The notes beneath the pieces are model-generated. The model was given only the letters and a program-made list of their open reading frames with translations. It had not been told where the DNA came from and ran no database searches. This document shows positions 1 through 9,445 of a stretch of 64,000 bases of DNA, in pieces (the first letter of the stretch is position 1; each line of letters starts with the position of its first letter). The stretch comes from Actinomycetales bacterium (lineage in GTDB: Bacteria; Actinomycetota; Actinomycetes; Actinomycetales; Actinomycetaceae). A program made the translations under genes and the position numbers. Where the stretch lies: the NCBI GenBank assembly GCA_015655375.1, contig JAATFD010000036.1:62001-126000 (forward strand). The letters are read 5' to 3'.

Positions 1-2
1 GA

Positions 3-881
3 TCCCAGGAGCACAATCTCGACAACGTCCTCGACCGGCGTTTCATCACGCTGGCGGCCCCGGCCCTGGCACGGCGCGAACACGTCGAGATCTCCGCCGA
101 GATCCACAACACGGATCGCACGACAGGTGCGATGCTCGGCCACGAGATCGCCAGCCGGTTCGGCGACCACGGTCTGGCGGCCGACACGATCACCATTCGC
201 CTGACCGGGTCGGCGGGGCAGTCCCTTGGGGCGTTCCTTCCGCAGGGCGTCTCGATCACGGTGGAGGGTGACGCCAACGACTATGTCGGCAAGTCACTGT
301 GTGGTGGAACGGTCGCGGTGCGACCGTCGCGAACTGCCAAGTTCGTGGCGAGAGAGAACACGGTGGCGGGCAATGTCATCGGCTACGGCGCGACATCGGG
401 TGAGCTCTTCGTTTCCGGCCGGGTCGGCGAACGCTTCGGTGTCCGGAACTCTGGCGCGACGCTCGTCGCCGAGGGAACGGGCGACCACGCGATGGAATAC
501 ATGACCGGGGGAGAGGTTCTCGTCCTCGGCCGGACCGGACGCAACGTCGCTGCGGGGATGTCGGGCGGCGTCGGCTATCTGCTTGACCTGGATCGTTCTC
601 TGCTCAACCGCGAGATGGTGGCCGGACTGACGATCAGCGGCCTATCGGACGCAGACGGTGAGCATGTCACCGATCTTCTGCGTCGCCACGTCGAGCTGAC
701 CGGATCGGTGGTCGCTCAGGCGCTGCTCGACGATCTTCCGGCGTCACTGGCCCGATTCACGCGCATCGAACCCATCCAATACGCCCGCGTCACATCGATC
801 CTCGAGGAGGCCGATTCCCAGGGAGTCGACCGCGAGGATGCCGGAGTGTGGCGCAAGATCCTGGAGGTGTCCAATGGCTGA
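3..881 (+). CDS. gltB: Glutamate synthase large subunit, C-terminal part (5' cut by window edge)
   Basis: C-terminal about 292 residues of the NADPH-dependent glutamate synthase (GOGAT) large subunit, which makes two glutamates from glutamine and 2-oxoglutarate. The reading frame is open from base 3, without a start, so the gene begins outside the window. The visible part is the glycine-rich beta-helix domain of the family (repeated G-G-x-V and G-x-x-G-x-G turns such as GAMLGHE, GYGATSGELF and GMSGGVGYLLD). It overlaps the start of gltD by 8 bases, the usual gltBD arrangement, which implies coupled translation and 1:1 assembly with the small subunit. Identification is firm from domain and neighbour together. 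Confidence 0.95.
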   Translation, partial: SQEHNLDNVLDRRFITLAAPALARREHVEISAEIHNTDRTTGAMLGHEIASRFGDHGLAADTITIRLTGSAGQSLGAFLPQGVSITVEGDANDYVGKSLCGGTVAVRPSRTAKFVARENTVAGNVIGYGATSGELFVSGRVGERFGVRNSGATLVAEGTGDHAMEYMTGGEVLVLGRTGRNVAAGMSGGVGYLLDLDRSLLNREMVAGLTISGLSDADGEHVTDLLRRHVELTGSVVAQALLDDLPASLARFTRIEPIQYARVTSILEEADSQGVDREDAGVWRKILEVSNG

Positions 882-2331
882 TCCGAAGGGATTCCTCACG
901 GTCCGCGAGCGCGAGCTCCCGGCCAGCCGTCCGGTCCCCGTGCGCATACGTGACTTCAAGGAGGTCTACGAGGAGCAAGAACGCGGCATTGTCGAACGTC
1001 AGGCGGGCCGGTGCATGGATTGCGGGACCCCGTTCTGCCACTCGGCCTGCCCCTTGAGCAATCTGATTCCGGAGTGGAACACGCTCGCGTGGCGGGGAGA
1101 CTGGCGCGGGGCAATCGAGCGCTTGCACTCGACGAACAACTTCCCTGACTTCACGGGACGTCTGTGCCCGGCGCCCTGCGAGTCAGCCTGCGTGCTGTCG
1201 ATCAATCAGCCCGCTGTGACGATCAAGAACGTCGAACACACGACGATCGACACGGCCTTCGAAAACGGATGGGTCACGCCTCAGATCCCGCAGCGGCTGA
1301 CCGGCTACACCGTGGCCGTCGTCGGATCGGGTCCCTCGGGACTCGCCGCCGCCCAGCAGCTGACCCGCGCTGGGCATACCGTCGCTGTCTTCGAGCGGGC
1401 GGACGCGGCGGGCGGCCTCCTGCGTTATGGCATCCCGGAATTCAAGATGGAGAAGGCTGTTCTTGACCGACGTCTCGACCAGATGCGCGCGGAAGGCACT
1501 CGCTTCCACACGGGTGTCGATGTCGGGGGGGACATCACGGGCCCCGACCTCCTTGAGCGCTTCGACGCGGTCGTCATGACGACCGGTGCAACGGTCGGAC
1601 GGGAACTGCGGGTGCCCGGACGGGAGTTGTCCGGGATCTACCAGGCGGTCGATTATCTGACTCGTTCCACCAAGCACGTCCACGGCAATCCCTCCGCGGA
1701 TTGGGTGTCGGCGGAAGGCAAAGACGTCATTGTCATCGGTGGCGGGGACACCGGCTCGGACTGCCTCGGCACGGCGATCCGTCAGGGCGCAAATTCTGTG
1801 ACAAGTCTGGAGATCATGCCGCAGCCGCCAACCGAACGTCGTACCTCCGACCCCTGGCCGACGTTCCCGCGACTGTTGCGGATCTCGTCATCACATGAGG
1901 AAGGCGGAGAGACCCTATACTCAGCTTCCACTGTCGAGTTCGTCGGTGACGAGGACGATCGCGTGGCACAGCTGCGTCTGACCGAGGTCTCGATGGTCGA
2001 TGGCCAACTGACCCCGATCGAGGGGTCGGAGCGGCTCATTCCGGCGCAGCTGGTCCTGCTGGCCATGGGGTTCACCGGCGTCGAGCGCGAGGGGCTGGTC
2101 GAGCAGCTCGACCTCGAGGTCGATGGGCGCGGGCGCGTGGTTCGCGATGAGCACTGGTCGACCTCGAAGTCGGGTGTGTTCGTCGCAGGAGATGCGGGGC
2201 GCGGTCAGTCACTGATCGTGTGGGCGATCGCCGAAGGCCGGTCCGTGGCCGCCGCCGTCGACGAGTATCTGCGCGGACGCACAGAGCTTCCGGCCCCGAT
2301 CCATCCGAACGACCTGCAGTACCGGCCGTGA
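874..2331 (+). CDS. gltD: Glutamate synthase small subunit
   Basis: 485-residue GOGAT beta subunit; it takes electrons from NADPH through FAD and Fe-S clusters and passes them to GltB. N-terminal cysteine groups C47/C50/C55/C59 and C98/C102/C106 are the expected 4Fe-4S ligands. An FAD-binding G-x-G-x-x-G lies at about 151-156 (VVGSGPSGLAA) and an NADPH-binding IGGGDTGSDC near 285. The ATG at 874 was chosen because GGAGG lies at 863-867 and the protein then begins MADPKGF, as in the family; a longer frame from 838 would run inside gltB. The length is normal. Confidence 0.96.
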   Translation: MADPKGFLTVRERELPASRPVPVRIRDFKEVYEEQERGIVERQAGRCMDCGTPFCHSACPLSNLIPEWNTLAWRGDWRGAIERLHSTNNFPDFTGRLCPAPCESACVLSINQPAVTIKNVEHTTIDTAFENGWVTPQIPQRLTGYTVAVVGSGPSGLAAAQQLTRAGHTVAVFERADAAGGLLRYGIPEFKMEKAVLDRRLDQMRAEGTRFHTGVDVGGDITGPDLLERFDAVVMTTGATVGRELRVPGRELSGIYQAVDYLTRSTKHVHGNPSADWVSAEGKDVIVIGGGDTGSDCLGTAIRQGANSVTSLEIMPQPPTERRTSDPWPTFPRLLRISSSHEEGGETLYSASTVEFVGDEDDRVAQLRLTEVSMVDGQLTPIEGSERLIPAQLVLLAMGFTGVEREGLVEQLDLEVDGRGRVVRDEHWSTSKSGVFVAGDAGRGQSLIVWAIAEGRSVAAAVDEYLRGRTELPAPIHPNDLQYRP

Positions 2332-2576
2332 GGACGGGAAGGATTCATCCATAACGGGCTCCTTTGTTGACGAACACGCGCCTATCCGTCAACGGGGTCA
2401 CGGCCATGGGCGGGTTTCGGCCCGGTTGAGGTTTGGACAGCCAGAGGGACGCCGCCTCGGCGTCTCCGGTCGCGCGCAACTCATGCTGGACGGCGGTCAC
2501 GTTCGCCGCGGAGACGAGCCTCAATGCCGTCGTACACCGTGAGCGTCGTTTCCTCGGGCCTGTCCTGGAGCCCTCT

Positions 2577-2650
2577 GGATCGAGGTATCTATTGCACATG
2601 GAGGTACACGTATACGGCATCCGTCGTGTGCAGTCGATTCCTCCGTGTGG
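2577..2650. repeat. Left copy of inverted repeat flanking the DUF559 gene
   Basis: The core at 2594-2650 (starting GCACATGGAGGTAC) is inversely repeated at 3930-3986. By hand alignment 46 of 57 positions match, and weaker similarity continues outward for about 17 bases. Each copy is also partly self-complementary (GCACATGGAGG against CCTCCGTGTG), so it can fold into a hairpin. The 408 bases between gltD and the DUF559 gene hold no other feature I can support. Confidence 0.7.
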
Positions 2651-2739
2651 GCGTGCTTCCGATGCTCATCCGACGATCGGGCCGAGTGCTCCATGACTGG
2701 TGTCCGGAGAGCGGACCAGTTCTTTCCATCCTGATCGAG

Positions 2740-3831
2740 TCACCCCACCGGCCACGAGACAGAGGGCATCCCGAGTCTGCGGTTGCGACTGACCAATTCG
2801 GGTGGGACCTCACGCCACAAGGACCGGCGGGAGGCCTCGACGAGCACACGCTGCCAGCCCAGCAGTGACACGAGTCGCCGGCGGAGCGCCGCTGGGTCCT
2901 GGAGGCCCGACCACGTCACATGAATGACAGTCCATCCCAGGCGTTGCAGCTCGACATCCCGATTGAGCATGTCACGGGATGACTGGTGCACGCGTCGTTC
3001 GGTGGTTCCGAGTTTGCCGACGCCGTCGAACTCGATCGCGATCATGAGCGTCGGAAAGGCGAAGTCGATCCATCGACTGGTGTTGCGGACCTTGACCTCG
3101 AACTGCGTGTGGGGAACCTCCGGAGCAATGGTCAACAGAATCCACAACAGCGCGCACTCGCCGACCGACTCACAGGCGGGGTCCGCGAACCGGACGATCT
3201 GTCGAGCGAAGCGGATGCCGTTGACAGTGCGGGCACGGTCCAGAGCATCGAGCATCGCCTGACGTGAGGGCTCTGCCAGTCCGTGCTTCCGTCGAAACTC
3301 CCACGTATCGCCGCCGCCAAGGCTTCGGAGAATGGCGCAGACCGCCACGATGGACTCGAGGGGATGGCGGGTGCAGGCGAAGGTCAGAGCCGTGGTGATC
3401 CGGTCATCAGCTCCGGGCATCCGCGGGCTCTCCTCGCCGGACATGACGGTGGGAGATGTCGGTCGTATCTGTTTGACGTCGACAGAAGGAATGCTGATCT
3501 CCCCGACTGTGACTTCGGGAAGTCGGCGAGTGATGAACCGGCCTTCCACGCGGAATGCGACATCGGGATTGTCGATCCATCCAGGGATCCTCCAGATCGT
3601 CAACGCCGACGACAAGGTGAACGTCAGAGGACGTCGACAAGCCTGGCGAACGGCCAGGATCCGGGCTTCTGCGACCGTTGAACGGAGCTGCCACTCGGTT
3701 GAAGCATCGCCCGCAGCAGTCAGCCTCAGCCCGATACCCTTCTCGATGCGAACCAGGGTCGTGCCGGTGCGCAACTCCTGCTGCTCATGTCTCCCGCTCA
3801 GCGGTACGAGCTGACTCGTCGTTGTTTCCAC
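2740..3831 (-). CDS. DUF559 (Vsr/restriction-endonuclease-like fold) protein
   Basis: About 363 residues from a GTG at 3831. The C-terminal third is a DUF559 domain, a family related to very-short-patch-repair endonucleases: a motif around WIDFAFPTLMIAIEFDG with the acidic residues expected of a PD-(D/E)xK nuclease, then a helix with R-x-V-H-Q-S-S-R-D-M-L-N-R-D and a strand GWTVIHVTW. The N-terminal part shows no domain I recognise. The frame stays open back to 4182, but that would overlap uvrC and run through the right inverted repeat, so the start is probably between 3774 (TTG) and 3890. The function is unknown; actinobacterial DUF559 proteins are often variable genes. The gene is a lone insertion between gltD and uvrC. 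Confidence 0.7.
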   Translation of the reverse strand: METTTSQLVPLSGRHEQQELRTGTTLVRIEKGIGLRLTAAGDASTEWQLRSTVAEARILAVRQACRRPLTFTLSSALTIWRIPGWIDNPDVAFRVEGRFITRRLPEVTVGEISIPSVDVKQIRPTSPTVMSGEESPRMPGADDRITTALTFACTRHPLESIVAVCAILRSLGGGDTWEFRRKHGLAEPSRQAMLDALDRARTVNGIRFARQIVRFADPACESVGECALLWILLTIAPEVPHTQFEVKVRNTSRWIDFAFPTLMIAIEFDGVGKLGTTERRVHQSSRDMLNRDVELQRLGWTVIHVTWSGLQDPAALRRRLVSLLGWQRVLVEASRRSLWREVPPELVSRNRRLGMPSVSWPVG

Positions 3832-3929
3832 GTCAAACAGGCTTTCGGGCGCCTTCTCGATCAGCAACTGCTCATACGCCGAGCTGTGGACGGAGCCGTC
3901 CCCTCGACCGCCCGGCTGAGGTGTCGACT

Positions 3930-4003
3930 GCACATGGGGGAATTCACTGCACACGAAAGTTGTCGTATGCGAGTACCTCCATGTGCGGCCGATTCCTCCA
4001 TCC
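3930..4003. repeat. Right copy of inverted repeat flanking the DUF559 gene
   Basis: The reverse complement of 3930-3986 matches 2594-2650 at 46 of 57 positions, counted by eye. The copy itself has arms GCACATGGGGG (3930-3940) and CCTCCATGTGC (3976-3986), a strong hairpin. It lies between the likely start of the DUF559 gene and uvrC, in a stretch of about 335 bases (3832-4166) with no other gene. Confidence 0.7.
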
Positions 4004-4166
4004 GGTCGTCGGTGGACAGCCAGGCAAGAGGATCGGCCAAGCACGGCCGGAAGCGCCGGATCGGGGCGACATCCCGCACCGGTCGCGTCTCCGAAGAGCA
4101 AGCCACGCGAGGAACACCACCACCGCCTGACGCGAACGCGCCCACCCGGACCGCTACCCTGAGCAC

Positions 4167-6191
4167 GTGGCCGACCCGTCAACGTACCGTCCGAGGACGC
4201 AGGACATCCCCACGGATCCGGGCGTCTACCGCTTCCGCGACACAGAGGGTCGTGTCATCTACGTCGGCAAGGCGAAGAATCTTCGCAACCGCCTGACGAA
4301 CTACTTCCAGGACCCGGCAAACCTCCATCCACGCACGCAGCAGATGATCTTCACGGCGGCCTCGGTTCAGTGGACGGTCGTGACAACCGAGGTCGAGGCA
4401 CTGACCCTCGAATTCACCTGGATCAAGGAATTCGATCCGCGATTCAACGTCATGTACCGCGACGACAAGTCGTACCCCTACCTGGCCGTGACGATGGGCG
4501 AGAAATTCCCACGCGTCCAGATCACGAGACAGGCCCGTCGCAAGGGGACCCGCTACTTCGGTCCGTACACCCAGGTGTGGGCGATCCGCGAGACGATCGA
4601 CATGCTCCTGCGGGTCTTCCCGGTCCGCAGTTGCTCGGCCGGTGTCTTCCAACGGGCGAAGGCCCAGGGCCGCCCTTGCTTGCTCGGCTACATCGACAAG
4701 TGCTCGGCGCCGTGCATCGGGCGAATCTCGGAAGAGGACCACCGTGAGCTGGCCGAGGACCTCTGCCAGTTCATGGAGGGACGCACGGGACCGTTCATGC
4801 GCCGCATCGAGGCGGCGATGAAGGAAGCGTCCGCCACCCTCGATTTCGAGCGGGCGGCGCGTCTGCGCGACGACCTCCGCGCGCTGCAGAAGGTCCAGGA
4901 GCGCAATGCGATGGTCCTCGACGATGGGACCGATGCCGACGTCTTCGCGCTAGCCACCGACGAGCTCGACGCGGCGGTCTACGTCTTCCACGTGCGTGGG
5001 GGCCGTATCCGCGGAACACGCGGGTGGGTCGTCGAGCGCGCGGACGACACCCCCGAGCCCGGTCTGATGGCGGCATTGCTCGAACAGGTCTACGGCGAGG
5101 TTCCCAAGGCCGAGCATCCCCTGCGGGGACGTCCCGTTGACCGGGCGGAAGCGATGTCGGTCGACGACGTCGCTCACACGCCGACCTCAGCGATTCCGCG
5201 CGATGTCCTCGTCTCGGTCGAGCCCGAGGACGCAGGCACACTTGAGGAATGGCTGACCGAGCTGCGAGGAGCGAGGGTCCATCTGCGGGTTCCACGCCGC
5301 GGGGCAAAGACACAACTAATGGACACCGTTCGCGAGAATGCCTCCCAGGCGCTCCGTCTGCATCGGACCCGCCGGGCGGGCGATCTCACCCAGCGTTCCA
5401 AAGCACTCGAGGAGTTGGCCTCCGACCTTGATCTGCCTGCGGCGCCCCTGCGCATCGAGTGCTACGACATCTCGCACACCCAGGGTCAGGATCAGGTCGC
5501 CTCGATGGTCGTCTTCGAGGATGGGATGCCTCGCAAGAGCGACTACCGGACCTTCAACATCCGAGGACCGGAGGGACACGGCGTGCCCGACGACACCGCT
5601 GCGATGGACGAGGTCCTCCACCGACGTTTCTCCCGTCTGCTGGCCGAGGAGGCGGGTCTCGAGGGCGAGGACGAGGACGGCGTCGCATTCCAGTCGGGTC
5701 CCGTCGATGCGCTGACGGGTCGTCCGCGGCGCTTCTCCTATCGTCCCGATCTGGTCGTCGTCGACGGAGGACTGCCACAGGTCAACGCCGCGCGGTCGGC
5801 CCTGGACGGGATGGGTGTGGACCTCCCGGTCGTCGGACTCGCCAAGCGCCTCGAAGAAGTCTGGGTGCCGGGAGATGAGTTCCCACTGATCCTGCCGCGC
5901 ACCTCGGCAGCCCTCTACCTGCTCCAGCATCTGCGTGACGAGTCCCACCGCTTCGCCATCACGCATCACAGCAAGCGGCGTGGCAAGGGCCAGACCCGGT
6001 CCGTCCTCGACGACATCCCCGGGCTGGGACCCGCTCGCCAGGCGGCTCTGCTTCGGCACTTCGGTTCGGTCAAGCGGCTGCGCGAGGCCTCGGCGGAAGA
6101 CGTTGCCTCAGTCCCGGGCATCGGTCCGACGTTGGCCGCCACGATCCTCAATTCTCTTTCACCCGACACGACGGAGGCCACCCATGCCTGA
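4167..6191 (+). CDS. uvrC: Excinuclease ABC subunit C
   Basis: 674-residue nucleotide-excision-repair endonuclease that makes both incisions around a UvrAB-marked lesion. It carries an N-terminal GIY-YIG nuclease (DPGVYRFRDTEGRVIYVGKAKNLR, starting near residue 14), a cysteine cluster (C-x7-C-x8-C-x3-C region, KCSAPCIGR), a UVR motif around 220 (ATLDFERAARLRDDL), an RNase-H-like nuclease core (ECYDISHTQG and VVVDGGLPQ with catalytic Asp residues) and C-terminal helix-hairpin-helix repeats (IPGLGPARQAALLRHFGS). It starts with GTG. The stop overlaps purT by 8 bases. Length and domain order are normal. Confidence 0.97.
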   Translation: MADPSTYRPRTQDIPTDPGVYRFRDTEGRVIYVGKAKNLRNRLTNYFQDPANLHPRTQQMIFTAASVQWTVVTTEVEALTLEFTWIKEFDPRFNVMYRDDKSYPYLAVTMGEKFPRVQITRQARRKGTRYFGPYTQVWAIRETIDMLLRVFPVRSCSAGVFQRAKAQGRPCLLGYIDKCSAPCIGRISEEDHRELAEDLCQFMEGRTGPFMRRIEAAMKEASATLDFERAARLRDDLRALQKVQERNAMVLDDGTDADVFALATDELDAAVYVFHVRGGRIRGTRGWVVERADDTPEPGLMAALLEQVYGEVPKAEHPLRGRPVDRAEAMSVDDVAHTPTSAIPRDVLVSVEPEDAGTLEEWLTELRGARVHLRVPRRGAKTQLMDTVRENASQALRLHRTRRAGDLTQRSKALEELASDLDLPAAPLRIECYDISHTQGQDQVASMVVFEDGMPRKSDYRTFNIRGPEGHGVPDDTAAMDEVLHRRFSRLLAEEAGLEGEDEDGVAFQSGPVDALTGRPRRFSYRPDLVVVDGGLPQVNAARSALDGMGVDLPVVGLAKRLEEVWVPGDEFPLILPRTSAALYLLQHLRDESHRFAITHHSKRRGKGQTRSVLDDIPGLGPARQAALLRHFGSVKRLREASAEDVASVPGIGPTLAATILNSLSPDTTEATHA

Positions 6192-7440
6192 GACACCCGC
6201 TTCCACGTCCCCGATCCTGTCTCTGCCCGCTCGCGTTCTCCTGCTCGGATCCGGTGAGCTGGGCCGCGAGCTGACGATCTCCCTCAAGCGCTTGGGCAGC
6301 CACGTCATTGCGGTCGATTCCCATGCGCACGCCCCGGCCATGCAGGTCGCCGACGAGGCTCGGGTCATCAACATGTCCGATGCCGACGAGCTCGCGGCCC
6401 TGGTCGACTCCGTCGACGTCGACGTGGTCGTGCCTGAGATCGAGGCGATCGCGACGCACGTTCTCCTCGATCGTGAACAACACCGCGGCCTCCACGTCGT
6501 CCCGAACGCGACCGCGCTGGTCATGACGATGGATCGTCAACGGATCCGCAGCCTGGCGACCTCCCTGCCCGACGTCCGCACCTCCCGTTTCCGCTTCGCC
6601 TCCAACGCCGATGAAGTCGCCGAGGCGCTGGCTCACACGGGCCTTCCGGCCTTCGTCAAACCGACGATGTCGTCCTCGGGCCATGGACAGTCACGGATCA
6701 CGCGGCTCGAGCAGGCCGCCGATGCCTGGCAGGCCGCCCAATCCGGAGCGCGTGTCGGTACTGGCCGCGTCATCGTCGAGGAGGGTGTCGCCTTCGATTC
6801 GGAGATCACACTCCTGACGGTCCGGTCGTGGGATGCTGCCAGCGGGCAGGTCGTCACCTCGTTTTGCGACCCGGTCGGCCACCGCCAGGTCGACGGGGAC
6901 TACGTCGAGTCCTGGCAACCCGCCGAAGTGTCGCGGCTGGCTCTCGACCGCGCCCGGGCAATGGCCCGCTCAGTCACGAGCGCTCTGGCCCGTGAAGGTG
7001 GCGGCCCTTGCCTGGGCCTCTTCGGTGTTGAGTTCTTCATCCGTGGCGACCAGGTTTGGTTCTCCGAGCTGTCCCCGCGTCCCCACGACACGGGCATGGT
7101 GACCTTGGTGAGCCAGGACCAGTCGGAGTTCGACCTCCATGCGCGAGCGATCCTCGGACTGCCCGTCGACGTGACGTCCACGCGTCCGGGAGCCAGCGCT
7201 GTCATCAAGGCTCCCGGTGTCCTCCGCATTCCCGGCTACGAAGGCGTGGGCGAGGCTCTCGCCCACGGCGGCGATGTGAGGATCTTCTCGAAGTCCGCCA
7301 CTCGGGTGGGTCGTCGGCTCGGTGTGGCTTTGACAGTGGGGAACTCCGTTGAGCAGGCTCGCTCGCGAGCCCAGGACATGGCGTCACGGGTCCGAGTCGT
7401 CGAACGGGACATCGGTGCGACGCGCGCATCCTCGATGTGA
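6184..7440 (+). CDS. purT: Formate-dependent phosphoribosylglycinamide formyltransferase
   Basis: 418-residue ATP-grasp enzyme that makes formyl-GAR from GAR, formate and ATP in purine synthesis. It has an N-terminal dinucleotide-like fold (LLLGSGELGRELTISLKRLG, residues about 18-37), a PEIEAIAT motif near 86, the ATP-grasp loop SSSGHGQS near 160, and metal-binding E/N residues in the VEFFIRGDQVWFSELSPRPHDTG stretch. The ATG at 6184 overlaps the uvrC stop by 8 bases (ATGCCTGA), so the two are probably translated together. purT is not the usual neighbour of uvrC; in most actinobacteria rapZ follows directly. Confidence 0.94.
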   Translation: MPETPASTSPILSLPARVLLLGSGELGRELTISLKRLGSHVIAVDSHAHAPAMQVADEARVINMSDADELAALVDSVDVDVVVPEIEAIATHVLLDREQHRGLHVVPNATALVMTMDRQRIRSLATSLPDVRTSRFRFASNADEVAEALAHTGLPAFVKPTMSSSGHGQSRITRLEQAADAWQAAQSGARVGTGRVIVEEGVAFDSEITLLTVRSWDAASGQVVTSFCDPVGHRQVDGDYVESWQPAEVSRLALDRARAMARSVTSALAREGGGPCLGLFGVEFFIRGDQVWFSELSPRPHDTGMVTLVSQDQSEFDLHARAILGLPVDVTSTRPGASAVIKAPGVLRIPGYEGVGEALAHGGDVRIFSKSATRVGRRLGVALTVGNSVEQARSRAQDMASRVRVVERDIGATRASSM

Positions 7441-7456
7441 TGGCATCCTTGGGAGC

Positions 7457-8413
7457 ATGACGAATCCGGAACCGGGCAAGGACCCCCGCCCGCCCACGGT
7501 GCCCACCGGCATCCCGCTCCTCGACGCAATCCCCGGTGCGATCGCACCGACGACGAACGAGGTGCTGATCATCACCGGTCGTTCCGGGGCCGGTCGTTCC
7601 GGCGCCGCCCGGGCCCTCGAGGATCTCGACTGGTACGTTGTCGACAATCTGCCGCCCGCGATGCTTCTGGCGCTGGTCGGAATGATGTCGCCGGGCGGAG
7701 GCACGGGCATCCATCGCCTCGCCGTGGTCGTTGACGTACGTTCGCGCGCGTTCTTCACCGATCTGTCGGCCACACTCGACGACCTCCAGAAAGCGGGAAT
7801 TCTCTACAGGATCCTCTACCTCGAGGCCGACGAGTCGACCTTGGTGCGTCGCTATGAATCGAACCGACGTCCGCATCCCCTGCAGGGCAGCGGGACCGTG
7901 ATCGATGGGATTCGGGCAGAGGAAGCGTTGCTCGCTCCTCTGCGGACTCGCGCCGACGAGATCATCGACACGACGACCATGACCGTCCACGACCTCTCGC
8001 GTCATATCCGCGACGTGGTCGCGGGTGAGGCCGAACGCCCCCTCCAACTCACGGTGGAGTCCTTCGGGTTCAAGTACGGGCTGCCGCTGGATGCCGATGA
8101 CGTCCTCGACGTGCGTTTTCTGAAGAATCCCTACTGGGTCGGCGAGCTGCGCCACTTGACTGGACGCGACAAGCCAGTGGCGGATTACGTCCTTGACCAG
8201 CCGGGCGCGCGGGCCTTTGCCCAGGGGTACGCAGACCTGCTCGCACCGATGCTCCAGGGATATCTGGCCGAACTCAAGCCCTACGTGACGATCGCTGTGG
8301 GATGCACCGGCGGCAAGCATCGTTCGGTGGCAATGACGGAACTCATCGCGGAGCATCTGCGGACGAGCGGGTTCTCCGTGCGTGTCCTCCACCGTGATCT
8401 CGGGAGGGAATGA
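7457..8413 (+). CDS. rapZ: RNase adapter / nucleotide-binding protein RapZ family
   Basis: 318-residue P-loop protein of the YvcJ/RapZ family. The Walker A motif is at 41-48 (GRSGAGRS), followed by the LEDLDWYVVDNLPP motif typical of the family and by the C-terminal domain with YVTIAVGCTGGKHRSV. In enterobacteria RapZ guides small-RNA turnover and senses UDP-GlcNAc; in Gram-positives the role is less clear. The ATG at 7457 is preceded by GGGAG. The gene begins the conserved rapZ-yvcK-whiA block. Confidence 0.95.
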   Translation: MTNPEPGKDPRPPTVPTGIPLLDAIPGAIAPTTNEVLIITGRSGAGRSGAARALEDLDWYVVDNLPPAMLLALVGMMSPGGGTGIHRLAVVVDVRSRAFFTDLSATLDDLQKAGILYRILYLEADESTLVRRYESNRRPHPLQGSGTVIDGIRAEEALLAPLRTRADEIIDTTTMTVHDLSRHIRDVVAGEAERPLQLTVESFGFKYGLPLDADDVLDVRFLKNPYWVGELRHLTGRDKPVADYVLDQPGARAFAQGYADLLAPMLQGYLAELKPYVTIAVGCTGGKHRSVAMTELIAEHLRTSGFSVRVLHRDLGRE

Positions 8414-8414
8414 G

Positions 8415-9419
8415 ATGTCGTATCTCGATGCTGCCGGTTGGGCCCAACGGGGCGAGGTCGGGCAGTCGGTCGTTGCGTTGGGGGGTGGACATGGGCTGTC
8501 CGCGACGCTGCGTGCGTTACGTCACGTCACGCATGCGTTGACTGCAGTCGTCACCGTCGCGGATGACGGGGGGTCCTCGGGCCGATTGCGCCAGGAGATG
8601 GACGTGCTGCCTCCCGGGGATCTCAGAATGGCGCTGGCCAGCCTGTGTGAGGAGTCCGAGTGGGGACTGACGTGGCGCGACGTCATGCAGCTGCGTTTGC
8701 ACACCACCGGACCGCTCGACGATCACGCTCTCGGAAATCTACTGATCGCGGGCCTGTGGCAACTGTTGGGAGACCCCGTTGAGGGACTCGACTGGGTGGC
8801 GCGGCTGTTGGGTGCCCAGGGGCGAGTCCTGCCGATGGCGTCCGTCCCCCTCGACATTGAGGCGGAGATGGATGACGGGGGAGCGATCCGCACCGTGCGT
8901 GGACAGTCCCAGGTCGCCGTCGCTCCCGGCATCGTGCGCCACGTCCGGTTGATCCCCGAGGATCCGCCGGTGCCAGAGGCCGTCACGACGGCGATCGCCC
9001 AGGCGGATTGGGTCGTCCTCGGCCCCGGTTCCTGGTACACCTCGGTCATTCCGCACCTGTTGGTGTCCGACCTCCATCGCGCTCTCGTGACGACCGACGC
9101 CCATCGCGCCCTCGTCCTCAATCTCTCTCCCCAGCCGGGGGAGACCGAGGCGATGACAAGCGCCGATCACGTGCGGGTCCTGCGCGAGCATGCCCCCGAT
9201 CTCAAGCTCGACGTCGTTGTGGCAGATCCCACTGCCACGGACGACATCGACGACCTGATCCTGGCCGCTCAAGAAGTCGGCGCCCGTGTCATGCTGCGCC
9301 AGGTACGCACCGGCGACGGGCGGTCCCACCACGATCCGCTGCGTCTTGCTGCGGCATTGCGTGACGCTTTCGACGGCTTCCTCGGTGAGGTCGGACGCTC
9401 GGAGCCTTGGCTTGCCTGA
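8415..9419 (+). CDS. yvcK: Gluconeogenesis factor YvcK / CofD-like protein
   Basis: 334-residue YvcK-family protein, needed in other Gram-positives for growth on gluconeogenic carbon and for cell-wall shape; it binds UDP-sugars. Family motifs are present: [16 protein letters not shown] (residues about 17-32), [34 protein letters not shown] and [17 protein letters not shown]. The ATG at 8415 follows GGGAGGGAATG and sits one base after the rapZ stop. Position between rapZ and whiA supports the call. Confidence 0.95.
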   Translation: MSYLDAAGWAQRGEVGQSVVALGGGHGLSATLRALRHVTHALTAVVTVADDGGSSGRLRQEMDVLPPGDLRMALASLCEESEWGLTWRDVMQLRLHTTGPLDDHALGNLLIAGLWQLLGDPVEGLDWVARLLGAQGRVLPMASVPLDIEAEMDDGGAIRTVRGQSQVAVAPGIVRHVRLIPEDPPVPEAVTTAIAQADWVVLGPGSWYTSVIPHLLVSDLHRALVTTDAHRALVLNLSPQPGETEAMTSADHVRVLREHAPDLKLDVVVADPTATDDIDDLILAAQEVGARVMLRQVRTGDGRSHHDPLRLAAALRDAFDGFLGEVGRSEPWLA

Positions 9420-9445
9420 CTCCGATCAGATGGGAGGATGTGCCC

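Noticed and set aside
2433-2868. Overlapping open frames between gltD and the DUF559 gene
   Set aside because: No ribosome binding sites, no family motifs, and they run through the inverted repeat on both strands.
4179-4742. Long minus-strand frame inside uvrC
   Set aside because: A shadow of the high-GC uvrC codons; no motifs.
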